Made by a program: the position numbers and the translations under genes. A stretch of 64,000 nucleotides of DNA, taken from contig NZ_JFHC01000014.1 in the NCBI RefSeq assembly GCF_000698595.1, positions 1 to 64,000 of the forward strand. Reading direction: 5' to 3'. Origin of the DNA: Caballeronia glathei (lineage in GTDB: Bacteria; Pseudomonadota; Gammaproteobacteria; Burkholderiales; Burkholderiaceae). Below, piece by piece: positions 1-8,393 of this stretch. Under the pieces are notes generated by a model. That model was not told the DNA's origin, made no database searches, and saw nothing but the letters and a program-made list of their open reading frames with translations. Within the stretch, counting starts at the first letter, position 1, and the number at the start of each line of letters is the position of its first letter.

Positions 1-145
1 TCATAGGAGCACAAGCGCATCAGACGGCGTAAACAACAAACCCAAACCCAAGCGCCAGCGACCAAAAAACCAAAGCCAATACAAGTTTCATGGAAGCGCA
101 AGCGCATCAAACGGCGTGAACGTTCCCCGTCCAAGCGCCAGCGGC
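1..145. repeat. Two tandem partial copies of a Burkholderia-type extragenic repeat
   Basis: Two related segments lie head to tail, roughly 1-60 and 61-145. Each carries an AAGCGCATCA(A/G)ACGGCGT block followed by CAAGCGCCAGCG. The same blocks, in the same order, form the outer end of the right arm of the large inverted repeat at 46470-47251. No coding potential is convincing here. The segment sits just past the stop codon of the BKACE gene, and its left part may continue outside the window. Confidence 0.7.
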
Positions 146-159
146 AAAAAATGTGTGCG

Positions 160-1089
160 TCAGGCAAATTCCTTCAGCGCACGATGATCGAGCAAACGCT
201 CCCCTCGCGGCGGGAGACCGAGCTTCCTGCGCCCTTCGGTCGGCGCAAGAGCCCTGCCGCCAAGCCTCTCGATGATCTCGACCGCGCGCTGCACGAGCGA
301 CCCATTGGTTGCATGCACGCCCCGGTCGAGGTACAGGTTGTCCTCCAGCCCCACCCTCACATGTCCGCCCAGCAGCATCGCCTGCGCGACCATCGGCATC
401 TGCATGCGGCCAATGCCGAACCCTGCCCAGTGCGCGCCGGGCGGCATGTTGTCGACCATCGATTTCATCGTGCCGGTGTCGGGCGGCGCACCCCACGGAA
501 TGCCCATGCAAAGCTGAAAGAGCGGCGGATCGTCAAGCAGGCCCTCCTTGAGCATCTGCTTCGCAAACCACAGGTGGCCAGTGTCGAAGATCTCAAGCTC
601 GGGCTTCACGCCCAGCTCCTGGATGCGCTTCGCGCCCGCCCGCAGCTGCGCGGGCGTCGATACGTAGATGTAATCGCCGTCGCCGAAATTGAGCGTGCCG
701 CAGTCGAGCGTGCAGATTTCCGGCAGCAGTTCCTCGACATGCGCGAGCCGCGTCAGCCCGCCCACGAGGTCCGTCCCGGCGCCGAACTGCATCGGCGCTT
801 CGCCCGCGCCGATCTCCAGGTCGCCGCCCATGCCCGCGGTCAGGTTGATGATCACGTCGACATCCGACGAGCGGATGCGGTCCACCACCTCGCGGTACAG
901 CGCCGGATCGCGGCTGCCGCGGCCGGTCTTCGGATCGCGCACGTGGCAGTGCGCAACCGTGGCGCCCGCGCGAGCGGCCTCGATGGCCGCATCGGCGATC
1001 TGCTTCGGCGTGACCGGAATGGCCGGGTGCTTGTTCGTCGTATCGCCCGCGCCCGTTACCGCGCAGGTGACGATCACTTCGTAGTTCAT
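160..1089 (-). CDS. cdhC: BKACE-family beta-keto acid cleavage enzyme (3-dehydrocarnitine cleavage)
   Basis: A 309-aa protein of the BKACE (DUF849, Kce-like) family. These Zn-dependent TIM barrels cleave a beta-keto acid with acetyl-CoA. The AHCH motif places the expected metal ligands at His47 and His49, and GLEDN puts the conserved Glu at 249. The ATG lies 25 nt after the stop of the betaine/carnitine-type binding protein, so the two genes are probably one transcript. The order cdhC-caiX with divergent cdhR matches P. aeruginosa PA5387-PA5389, where CdhC converts 3-dehydrocarnitine to betainyl-CoA and acetoacetate. The partner genes cdhA and cdhB are not in this window. The substrate is inferred from context; BKACE enzymes vary widely in substrate. 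Confidence 0.82.
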   Translation of the reverse strand: MNYEVIVTCAVTGAGDTTNKHPAIPVTPKQIADAAIEAARAGATVAHCHVRDPKTGRGSRDPALYREVVDRIRSSDVDVIINLTAGMGGDLEIGAGEAPMQFGAGTDLVGGLTRLAHVEELLPEICTLDCGTLNFGDGDYIYVSTPAQLRAGAKRIQELGVKPELEIFDTGHLWFAKQMLKEGLLDDPPLFQLCMGIPWGAPPDTGTMKSMVDNMPPGAHWAGFGIGRMQMPMVAQAMLLGGHVRVGLEDNLYLDRGVHATNGSLVQRAVEIIERLGGRALAPTEGRRKLGLPPRGERLLDHRALKEFA

Positions 1090-1114
1090 GTTCGCGCTGT
1101 CCTTGTAGGGAAAC

Positions 1115-2077
1115 TCAGAGACCGAGGTATTGCTTCACCGCGGGCAGACCGTCCTTGCCGTCGACCGTCTTCACGCCCGCAAGCCACGCATCCAGCAATT
1201 GCGGATTCTTCTTCAGGTACGCCTTCGCGGCATCGGCGGGGCGCTCCTTGTTCATCACCGGCTGCATCAGCTGGTTTTCGAGCTGCGTCGAGAAGCGCAG
1301 GTTCGTGACCAGCCTGCCCGCGTTCGGGCAGCGCGTGAGGAAGTCGGGACTGGTCAGCGTGTAGACACGCGCTTCGCCATAGTTCGGGCCAAACACTTCG
1401 TCGCCGCCCGACAGGTAGTTGATCTTCATCTGGATGTTCATCGGATGCGGCTCCCAGCCGAGGAATACCACCCACTTCCTGTCGCGGATCGCGCGCTCGA
1501 CGGTCACGAGCATGCCCGCCTCGCTCGACTGCACGAGCTTGAAGCCGCCAAGCCCGAACTGGTTCGTGTCGATCATCTTCTGGATCTTCGCGTTCGCGCT
1601 GCTGCCCGGCTCGATGCCGTAGATCTTGCCGTCGAGTTCCTCGCGATGCTTCGCGATATCGGCGAAGGTCTTCAGGCCCGCATCGTATTCGTAGCCCGGC
1701 ACCGCGAGCGTCGCCTTCGCGCCGGAGAGATTGGGCGGTTCGAGCTTCTGGATCGACTTCGCTTCGAGAAACGGCGCGACGGCCTTTTCCTGCACCGGCC
1801 ACCAGTAGCCGAGGGACACGTCGATCTGCCTGCTCTTCAGTCCGGCAAGCGAGATCGGCACGGAGGCCACGGTGGTTTTCGGCGCATAGCCGAGGCCTTC
1901 GAAGACGACGGAGGCGAGCGCGGTCGTCGCGGTGATGTCGGTCCAGCCGATATCGACGAAGCGCACCGCGCGGCACGACGCATCCTCCTTCGCCTGCGCG
2001 CGGGCGGCGCCAGTCGACGCAAAAGCGCACGCAAACGCGGCGCAAAGGCAGGCGAGCTTGATCGTAAAGGGTCTCAT
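1115..2077 (-). CDS. caiX: Periplasmic quaternary-amine binding protein, CaiX/ChoX type
   Basis: A 320-aa OpuAC/ChoX-type solute-binding protein for an ABC importer. Residues 1-28 form a signal peptide ending near GAARAQA. ChoX-family blocks follow: [33 protein letters not shown] and FGPNYGEA, which include aromatic residues that cage trimethylammonium groups in this family. The ATG at 2077 was chosen because the signal peptide starts there; an in-frame upstream extension is not protein-like. No permease or ATPase is adjacent, so it probably feeds the ChoWV core encoded at 48271-50344. Linkage to cdhC and cdhR points to carnitine, but choline or betaine are possible. A GTCG-type operator lies about 90 nt upstream. 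Confidence 0.85.
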   Translation of the reverse strand: MRPFTIKLACLCAAFACAFASTGAARAQAKEDASCRAVRFVDIGWTDITATTALASVVFEGLGYAPKTTVASVPISLAGLKSRQIDVSLGYWWPVQEKAVAPFLEAKSIQKLEPPNLSGAKATLAVPGYEYDAGLKTFADIAKHREELDGKIYGIEPGSSANAKIQKMIDTNQFGLGGFKLVQSSEAGMLVTVERAIRDRKWVVFLGWEPHPMNIQMKINYLSGGDEVFGPNYGEARVYTLTSPDFLTRCPNAGRLVTNLRFSTQLENQLMQPVMNKERPADAAKAYLKKNPQLLDAWLAGVKTVDGKDGLPAVKQYLGL

Positions 2078-2159
2078 GGCGTGCTGATTCCGGTGATGGT
2101 TGGGGCGGGCCGTTCTTCCCGCCCGTGCATAAAAGTACCGCCGCATAATGGCGCGAAGG

Positions 2160-2194
2160 CGACCGGTTGCGACCGCGTTTTGCCTGGGAGCGAC
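2160..2194 (-). promoter_or_regulatory. Candidate operator: GTCG triplet, periods 21 and 10, upstream of caiX
   Basis: Read on the minus strand, GTCG occurs three times with exact spacings of 21 and 10 bp (plus-strand CGAC at 2160, 2170 and 2191). The same arrangement occurs upstream of the porin and of choV. It starts about 83 nt before the caiX ATG, in the caiX/cdhR divergent region. A TATGCAC element lies about 32 nt downstream of the last GTCG. Binding by a GATase-AraC regulator such as CdhR is inferred. Confidence 0.6.
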
Positions 2195-2331
2195 CTGGGG
2201 TCCCGATGGGGGCACCGGCATGGCACTCGACCCGGACGCGCCCCCGCGAGATGCGGGACACGCCCGGTTGCGCCCCGAATTTCAGCTTGCTAGCTTGGCG
2301 GTCCGTGTCCGAGAAATGCCGCCGCCCTGCA

Positions 2332-3303
2332 ATGCACGCCACTGAAGACTTCTATTTCCTGCTGCTTCCCGAGTTTTCCTCGATCGGCTTCATGTCGGCG
2401 ATCGAGCCGTTGCGCGTCGCGAACCGCTTCAGCGGCGCGCTGTACCGATGGCACATTCTCTCCGCCGACGGCGGCCCTGTCGCCGCGAGCAACGGCATTT
2501 CGCTGAACGCGGAAGGCGCGCCTGACAGCGTGAGCGGCGCGAGCGCGGTGTTCGTCGTCGCGGGCTTCGAGCCGCTTGCGTGCTACACGCGCGAAATCGG
2601 CGAATGGCTGCGGCGGCTCGACCGCGCGGGCGTCACGCTCGGCGGCATCGATACGGGCAGCTTCATTCTTGCCGAGGCGGGACTGCTCGGCGGCGAGCGC
2701 GCGACGCTGCACTGGGAGGCGGCGTCGGCATTTCGGGAGCGCTATCCGTCGCTCGACGTGAGCGAGGAACTGTTCGAAATCGACGAGCGGCGCATCACGT
2801 GCGCGGGCGGCACGGCGTCGATCGACATGATGCTCGACCTGATCGCGCGCCGGCATGGAGCGGAACTCGCCGCGCAGGTCTCCGAGCAGTTCGTGCTCGG
2901 GCGCATACGCCAGCGCTCGGATCATCAGCGCATGCAGATCGCGGCGCGCTACGGCATCCACAACCGCAAGCTGATTCAGGTGATCGGCGTGATGGAGCAG
3001 AACATGGAGGAGCCGCTCTCGCCGGACCGGCTCGCGGAGTCGATCAGCGTGACGCGGCGTCAGCTGGAACGCCTCTTCTGCTCGGCGCTGAAGGACACGC
3101 CGACGCATTTCTACCTCGGCCTGCGCCTGGCTCGCGCTCGCGAGCTTCTTCAACAGACCGACATGTCGATCATGGCGGTATGCGTTGCCTGCGGCTTCGA
3201 ATCGCCGTCGCATTTCTCGCGCACGTATCGCACGCGCTTCGGCACGAGCCCGCGGCACGACCGCAGCGCGTTGCGCATCGCGGAAGCCGTTGCCGCGGGC
3301 TGA
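2332..3303 (+). CDS. cdhR: AraC-family regulator with DJ-1/GATase-1 domain, CdhR-like
   Basis: A 323-aa activator with an amidotransferase-like (DJ-1/PfpI) sensor domain at about residues 8-170 and two AraC helix-turn-helix motifs in the last ~100 residues (TRRQLERLF; MAVCVACGFESPSHFSRTYR). It is divergent from caiX-cdhC, as cdhR (PA5389) is in P. aeruginosa, where CdhR controls carnitine catabolism. The ATG at 2332 opens the conserved domain (HATEDFYFLLLPEFSS); an upstream in-frame extension is not protein-like. The gene ends only 3 nt before the convergent porin stop, and no terminator separates them. It is one of four GATase-AraC paralogs in the window. Confidence 0.8.
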   Translation: MHATEDFYFLLLPEFSSIGFMSAIEPLRVANRFSGALYRWHILSADGGPVAASNGISLNAEGAPDSVSGASAVFVVAGFEPLACYTREIGEWLRRLDRAGVTLGGIDTGSFILAEAGLLGGERATLHWEAASAFRERYPSLDVSEELFEIDERRITCAGGTASIDMMLDLIARRHGAELAAQVSEQFVLGRIRQRSDHQRMQIAARYGIHNRKLIQVIGVMEQNMEEPLSPDRLAESISVTRRQLERLFCSALKDTPTHFYLGLRLARARELLQQTDMSIMAVCVACGFESPSHFSRTYRTRFGTSPRHDRSALRIAEAVAAG

Positions 3304-3306
3304 ACG

Positions 3307-4455
3307 TCAGAACGAATGCCGCATGCCGATCCGGACATCGCTCTGCGTATTCGACGACGAGGGCGTGAAGCTGTAGCCGATCACCGCGTTCACGCCATCC
3401 GATGCGCGCAGATAGTCGCCGGAGATGTAGACGTCGGTGCGCTTCGAGAGCAGGTAGTGCAGGCCGAGCGAGCCCTGATTCCAGTGGTTGCCTTCGAAAC
3501 GCGTGTGCTGGTAGCCGCCGTACAGGCTCAGCGCCGGCGTGAAGCTGTACGACGCGCCGCCTTCATACACCTGCATATGCGAGGTTTCGCCGAGACCCTT
3601 GATGGTCGTGTAGGTGAAGTTGCCCGAGAGCATCACGTCGCCGATCGTATAGGCCGCGCCGATCGCGAACGCGCCCTGCTTGTCCACCGGGAACGGGGTC
3701 GAGCTGAAGAGGTCGGTCACGGCGCCCGTCGCGGGATCGACGGACACGGTCGGCTGGCCGAGGAACGTGCGCGTGCCGATCATCGCGTACGGATCGAACG
3801 CATAGATGCCGAACGGATTGTTCAGCTGCGTATAGGCCGCACCGATGTTGAACGTGTTGCGCGCATAGTGCGCGCCCACGCTCCATGCGCTGTTCTGATG
3901 GAAGTTGCCCGCGTTGTTGCCGAACGAATACATGCCGCCGAACGTGAAGCCCGCGAAATCGTTCGAAAGAAACTTGACCGAGTTCGGCAGGCGGTCGCCG
4001 TTCATGCGGTCGAAGTCGCCCTGGTGGATCGCGTAGCCGCTCGCCCACGCCGAGATGTTGTACAGATAGACGAACTCCTCGGTCATGTCGAGCTGATTGC
4101 CGAACGAGAGCGTGCCCCACGCGTTCTTCAACCCCACATACGCCTGCCGCCCGAACTCCGCACCGCCGAACAGATACTGGCCGGTGCCGAGCCGAAAGCC
4201 CGATTCGAGGACGAACACGGCCTGCAGGCCCCCGCCGAGATCCTCGACGCCTCTGAAGCCGATCCGGTTGCCGTACGAAATGCCGTCGTCGAACTTCCAG
4301 ACATGCGCGCCGCCCGTGTTGTTCACAAAGGTGATGCCCGCATCGAGAATGCCGTACAGCGTCACGCTGCTCTGTGCATGCGCGAGCGCGGGCGCGCATG
4401 CGGCGCTCGCGCCGAGCGCGAGGCCCGCGACCCTGGCGGCAATGTTCTTCTTCAT
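3307..4455 (-). CDS. OmpC-family outer-membrane porin
   Basis: A 382-aa Gram-negative porin of the Burkholderia type. It has a signal peptide (residues 1-28, cleavage after AHAQ), a mature start at SSVTLYGILD, and a C-terminal beta-strand ending in Phe (RIGMRHSF), the usual outer-membrane insertion signal. The ATG at 4455 follows an AGGGGA ribosome-binding site. Length and the repeated aromatic/glycine strands fit a 16-stranded trimeric porin. The general family is not substrate-specific. However, the gene sits between the carnitine and choline-sulfate genes, and its upstream region carries the same GTCG triplet operator as caiX. A role in entry of quaternary amines is therefore plausible. 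Confidence 0.9.
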   Translation of the reverse strand: MKKNIAARVAGLALGASAACAPALAHAQSSVTLYGILDAGITFVNNTGGAHVWKFDDGISYGNRIGFRGVEDLGGGLQAVFVLESGFRLGTGQYLFGGAEFGRQAYVGLKNAWGTLSFGNQLDMTEEFVYLYNISAWASGYAIHQGDFDRMNGDRLPNSVKFLSNDFAGFTFGGMYSFGNNAGNFHQNSAWSVGAHYARNTFNIGAAYTQLNNPFGIYAFDPYAMIGTRTFLGQPTVSVDPATGAVTDLFSSTPFPVDKQGAFAIGAAYTIGDVMLSGNFTYTTIKGLGETSHMQVYEGGASYSFTPALSLYGGYQHTRFEGNHWNQGSLGLHYLLSKRTDVYISGDYLRASDGVNAVIGYSFTPSSSNTQSDVRIGMRHSF

Positions 4456-4655
4456 CTGCTTATCCCCTGCTTGCTGATAATGCGTATTCGTTGGAGAAAG
4501 CGATTCCATGCCGCGTGCGATATCGCTATCGCGCGACACCGTTTCGCGTGAGTAGGCGTGACGAGGACTGCTATTGCTGGCGATGCGGATGCACGCGAGC
4601 AGTGTGGCCGCGTGCATCGATGGTGTAAAAATACGGGCTCATATTCAGACCGGCT

Positions 4656-4690
4656 CGACCGATTGCGACGCAAATCTGTCCAGTTGCGAC
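4656..4690 (-). promoter_or_regulatory. Candidate operator: GTCG triplet, periods 21 and 10, upstream of porin
   Basis: Plus-strand CGAC occurs at 4656, 4666 and 4687; in porin orientation this is GTCG-N17-GTCG-N6-GTCG. The last two boxes read GTCGCAATCGGTCG here and GTCGCAACCGGTCG at caiX, a one-base difference. The site is about 200 nt upstream of the porin ATG, in the 243-nt gap after the neighbouring binding-protein gene. Function is inferred from the shared motif. Confidence 0.6.
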
Positions 4691-4698
4691 TCGAGAAC

Positions 4699-5646
4699 TC
4701 ACTTGACGCCCAGTGCAGCCTGCACGGCTTGGAGCCCGTTGGCGCCGCTCGCCGTGTTCACGCCGTCGAGCCACGTCCTGAGCAACTCCGGGTGATGCTT
4801 GAGCGCATCGGTGGCGGCCGCGTCGATGTTCGTCTTCTTATCGAGCACATCGGTGATGACGCCGTTTTCCAGATCGACGTTGAACGAGAGTTGCCTGAAG
4901 AGGCGCCCGACGTTCGGGCACTGCCCGGCATAACCCGCGCGTGCCACGGTGTTGACCGTCGCGCCGCCGTAGTTCGGGCCGAAGTACCTGTCACCGCCGT
5001 CGAGATAGGTCAGCTTGAACTTCGTGTTCATCAGATGCGGCTCCCACGCCAGAAACACGATCCACTTCCTGTCGCGAACCGCGCGCTCCACTTGCGTGAG
5101 CATCCCCGTCTCGCTCGACTCGACCACCTTCCAGGTGCCGAGCCCGAATGCCTTCTCGTCGACGATCTTCTTGATGTTCTGGTTCGCCGGTGCGCCCGGT
5201 TCGATGCCGTAGATCCTGCTGTCGAACTTGTCGGCGTTCTTCGCGAGGTCGGCGAACGAATGCACGCCCGCCGCTGCGACATAGTCGGGCACGGCCAGCG
5301 TGAACTTGGCGTTGCTCAGGTTCGGGCGCATCACTTCAACCGATTTCTCCTCGACGAACGGCTTGACGAGCGGTGCCTGCGCAGGCATCCAGTTGCCGAG
5401 GAAGACGTCGATCTGCCCTTTCTTCAAACCCTGATACGTGATCGGCACCGACAGGTTCGCCACGTTCTGATGGTAGCCGAGCGCCTTGAGCACCACGCCG
5501 GCCATCGCGTTGGTCGCATCGATATCGGTCCAGCCGGGGCCGGCCATTCTCACCTGCATGCATGCGGGCGGTTCGGCGGCACACGCGAGCGTAGTCGCGC
5601 AGAGCACGGCGGCGCTGAACAGCGCCTGTTCGAAGGGCTTTTTCAT
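4699..5646 (-). CDS. choX: Choline/betaine ABC transporter substrate-binding protein, ChoX-like
   Basis: A 315-aa periplasmic binding protein with a signal peptide (about residues 1-23, ending LACAAE). ChoX-type blocks are GPGWTDIDATN, YGIEPGAPA, AWEPHLMN and FGPNYGGA. The ATG lies 29 nt after the stop of choline sulfatase, so betC and this gene very likely form an operon. In Sinorhizobium, choline sulfatase and ChoX are likewise linked to choline uptake. No permease or ATPase is adjacent. The ligand (choline, choline-O-sulfate or betaine) cannot be fixed from sequence alone. Confidence 0.82.
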   Translation of the reverse strand: MKKPFEQALFSAAVLCATTLACAAEPPACMQVRMAGPGWTDIDATNAMAGVVLKALGYHQNVANLSVPITYQGLKKGQIDVFLGNWMPAQAPLVKPFVEEKSVEVMRPNLSNAKFTLAVPDYVAAAGVHSFADLAKNADKFDSRIYGIEPGAPANQNIKKIVDEKAFGLGTWKVVESSETGMLTQVERAVRDRKWIVFLAWEPHLMNTKFKLTYLDGGDRYFGPNYGGATVNTVARAGYAGQCPNVGRLFRQLSFNVDLENGVITDVLDKKTNIDAAATDALKHHPELLRTWLDGVNTASGANGLQAVQAALGVK

Positions 5647-5675
5647 CGGGTCTTCCTGTTATGTGGGAGTGGCAC

Positions 5676-7214
5676 TCAACGCACGACGGCCGGGAAGCGG
5701 GCCATCGCCTCCAGGGTGTCGAGGTCGATGTGATTGCGCATGTAGCGCTGGCTCGCGTCGACTTCGGGCTGCCAGTCCCATGACTCGATCACGCCTTGCG
5801 TCGTCGCTTCGAAGTGAAAGCGCCTGCGCCGCTGGCTCGTCACGACTTCGTCATGCAATGCGGCAATGTCCCAGCGTTTCGCGATTTCCTCGCGAAACGC
5901 CGCGACCTGCAATTCGTTGCCCGAATCCGCGGCGAGGTTGTTGCGCTCCAGCGGATCGGCCGCCAGGTCGTAGAGCTGATCGGGATCGGCAGGCGAATGA
6001 ATGAACTTGAAACGCCCGCGGCGCAGCATCACGATCGGCGCGATCGCGCCTTCCGCGAGGTATTCGCCGATCGCTTCGTCGTGGGCATTCCCGGCATTCA
6101 GCAGATGCGGCACGAGGCTTCGGCCATCGAGCGAGTCGGGCCACGCGTCGCGCGGCTCGCCGCGAGCAAGTTCGGCGAGCGTGGGCAGCAGATCGAGATG
6201 CGACACCGACGCGCTCACGCGATGCGCATCGAACCGTTTCGGCGCATGCACGATGAGCGGCACGCGGCAGCCGCCCTCGAAGAACGTCATCTTGTACCAG
6301 AGGCCGCGCTCGCCGAGCATCTCGCCATGGTCGGACGTCACGATCACGATGGTGTCGTCATCCAGCCCCGTGTCCTTCAGCGCCTGCAGGATCGCCCCGA
6401 ACTGATCGTCGACGTAGGAAATCGCGCCATAGTAGGCGCGCCGCGCGTTGCGGACCTGTTGATCCGTCGGCGGCGTGCGGTCGGTCTCGTACACATGGCG
6501 CAGCCGCTTCGAATGCGGGTCGCACGCATGCAGCGGATCGCGATGGCGAGGCATGTCGATGTCCTCATCGCGGTACATGTCCCAGTATTTCTGCGGAATG
6601 GCGTACGGGTCGTGCGGATGCGTGAGCGACGCCACCATGCAGAACGGCCGCGCATCCTTGCCCGCGCTGCGCTCGCGCGCGATGTCGAACAGCTTCTGGC
6701 GCGTGGTGAAGGTCACTTCGTCGTCGAAGTCGAGTTGGTTCGTGCGCACGCAGGGCCCCGCGTCGATCACCGAACTCATGTTGTGGTACCACGTCGGGCG
6801 CGCATCGAAGTGTGCCCAGTCGGGCGTCCAGCCGAAGTCAGCGGGATAGATGTCGGTGGTCAGGCGCTCTTCGAAGCCGTGCAGCTGATCCGCTCCGCAG
6901 AAATGCATCTTGCCGGAGAGGACCGTGCGATATCCCTCCGCGCGCAGATAGTGCGCGAACGTGAGCGTCTGCGATGCGAACTCGGCGGCATTGTCGTAGG
7001 CGCCGATCGCGGAAGGCAGCTTGCCCGAGAGCAGCGAGAACCGCGAAGGCGCGCACAGCGGACTCGCGCAGTAAGCCGAATCGAAGACGACGCCGCGCTT
7101 GGCGAGCGCATCGAGATGCGGGGTCTTCGTCAGCCGGTGGCCGTACGCGGCAAGCGCGAACGGCGTCATCTGGTCGGCCATCAGAATAAGGATGTTTTGT
7201 TTCGTGCTGAGCAT
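5676..7214 (-). CDS. betC: Choline-sulfatase
   Basis: A 512-aa type I sulfatase that hydrolyses choline-O-sulfate to choline and sulfate. The sulfatase signature CAPSR has Cys54 as the residue expected to become formylglycine. Metal-binding Asp/Gln are in LMADQMTP near the N terminus, and the C-terminal half carries SDHGEMLGERG. Length and Cys54 agree with characterised BetC enzymes. The ATG at 7214 was preferred; an in-frame GTG 54 nt upstream would add a tail that is not conserved-looking. It is divergent from a LysR gene of the choline-sulfate-use type and is followed by a ChoX-like binding protein. Confidence 0.93.
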   Translation of the reverse strand: MLSTKQNILILMADQMTPFALAAYGHRLTKTPHLDALAKRGVVFDSAYCASPLCAPSRFSLLSGKLPSAIGAYDNAAEFASQTLTFAHYLRAEGYRTVLSGKMHFCGADQLHGFEERLTTDIYPADFGWTPDWAHFDARPTWYHNMSSVIDAGPCVRTNQLDFDDEVTFTTRQKLFDIARERSAGKDARPFCMVASLTHPHDPYAIPQKYWDMYRDEDIDMPRHRDPLHACDPHSKRLRHVYETDRTPPTDQQVRNARRAYYGAISYVDDQFGAILQALKDTGLDDDTIVIVTSDHGEMLGERGLWYKMTFFEGGCRVPLIVHAPKRFDAHRVSASVSHLDLLPTLAELARGEPRDAWPDSLDGRSLVPHLLNAGNAHDEAIGEYLAEGAIAPIVMLRRGRFKFIHSPADPDQLYDLAADPLERNNLAADSGNELQVAAFREEIAKRWDIAALHDEVVTSQRRRRFHFEATTQGVIESWDWQPEVDASQRYMRNHIDLDTLEAMARFPAVVR

Positions 7215-7270
7215 GTGAGCGCGCCTCGAATAGAATCGCAGAAGTGTCTTACCGCGTTTGAGCGTCACTA

Positions 7271-7303
7271 TTGCCGTCCATATTGAAGCTGTGAAGACGG
7301 CAA
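7271..7303. promoter_or_regulatory. Inverted repeat TTGCCGTC-N17-GACGGCAA, candidate LysR operator
   Basis: A perfect 8-bp inverted repeat lies between the start codons of divergent betC (7214) and the LysR gene (7331). Its spacing suits a LysR-type dimer-of-dimers site, and it overlaps where both promoters must lie. Both arms are exact. Control of betC and autoregulation by the adjacent LysR protein are inferred. Confidence 0.6.
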
Positions 7304-7330
7304 ATCGTTATGCGCCCATAAGGGGGAGTT

Positions 7331-8245
7331 ATGCCCAGGCAGGACCGCTTGCCGCCGATGCAGGCGCTGTCGATGTTCGAATCGGCCGCGCGTCTTGCGA
7401 GCTTCACCGCCGCCGCGCGCGAACTCGGCTCCACGCAGCCGGCCGTGAGCCAGCGCGTCGTGCAACTGGAGGAAGCGCTCGGCGCGCCGCTCTTCGAGCG
7501 CGGCCATCGCGGCGTCACGCTGACCGAAGACGGCATGCGCCTCTTCGACGCCGTGCGCAGCGCGCTCGACACGATCCGCCTCGCCACCGCGGAGATCCGC
7601 GCACGGCATACCCCGCGCACGCTGACGCTATCGACCGACTTCGGCTTCGCCACCTACTGGCTAATGCCGCGCCTTTCGCAGTTCAAGGCGCTGATGCCCG
7701 ATGTCGATGTCAGGATCATCACGTCCCAGACGGTGTTCGACCCATCGCACGACCATGCGGACATCGCGATCGCGTTCGGCGATGCGAGCGGCGACTGGGG
7801 CCCGCGCGAAACGCTGAAGCTCTTCGCCGAGGAAGTCACGCCCGTGTGCAGCCCGTCGTTCGCGGCCGCCCATGCGGGCCTGGGCTCGACCGCCGATCTC
7901 GCCTCGCTCCCGCTTCTGCATCTGGAGCCGACGACGCCCGAGCGCTGGCTGTCGTGGGATGGCTGGTTCGCGGCGCACGGGCTCGCGCCGCCGCCCGCGC
8001 ACCGCGGCATCACCTTCAACAGCTATGCGTTCGTCGCGCACGCGGCGGTCATGGGGCAAGGCGTGGCGCTCGGCTGGGCGCCGCTCGTCGACGAGCTGAT
8101 CGCAACGGGCCAACTCGTCCGGTTATTCGACGCGCCCGTCGTCACCGAACGCGGCTATGTGCTCGTGACGCCGCGTACGCCGTCACCCGCGGTCCGTGCA
8201 TTCGTCCAGTGGCTGCTCGACGAATGCGGCGTCGAGACAGCGTAG
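7331..8245 (+). CDS. LysR-family regulator of choline sulfate utilisation
   Basis: A 304-aa LysR regulator. The winged helix-turn-helix occupies about residues 8-66 (FTAAARELGSTQPAVSQRV), followed by a periplasmic-binding-like effector domain. It is transcribed away from betC across a 116-nt gap holding a perfect inverted repeat. Sequence and position fit the subfamily that accompanies betC in proteobacteria (choline sulfate utilisation regulator). The ATG follows a GGGGGAG-type ribosome-binding site. The inducer is presumably choline sulfate or choline, by inference. Confidence 0.85.
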   Translation: MPRQDRLPPMQALSMFESAARLASFTAAARELGSTQPAVSQRVVQLEEALGAPLFERGHRGVTLTEDGMRLFDAVRSALDTIRLATAEIRARHTPRTLTLSTDFGFATYWLMPRLSQFKALMPDVDVRIITSQTVFDPSHDHADIAIAFGDASGDWGPRETLKLFAEEVTPVCSPSFAAAHAGLGSTADLASLPLLHLEPTTPERWLSWDGWFAAHGLAPPPAHRGITFNSYAFVAHAAVMGQGVALGWAPLVDELIATGQLVRLFDAPVVTERGYVLVTPRTPSPAVRAFVQWLLDECGVETA

Positions 8246-8393
8246 GCGGCCCAGACAGCAGGCCTGACGCTTGCGTACCAGCGCGACGGCGCTTAGCTTC
8301 TATCCTCCCGGGCTGCCGGTTTGCTCTACTTCGTTCATGCGCGCCGCGTCCGCGGCGCTGCCCAACCTGCATGAACGCACAAGTGGAGACCGC

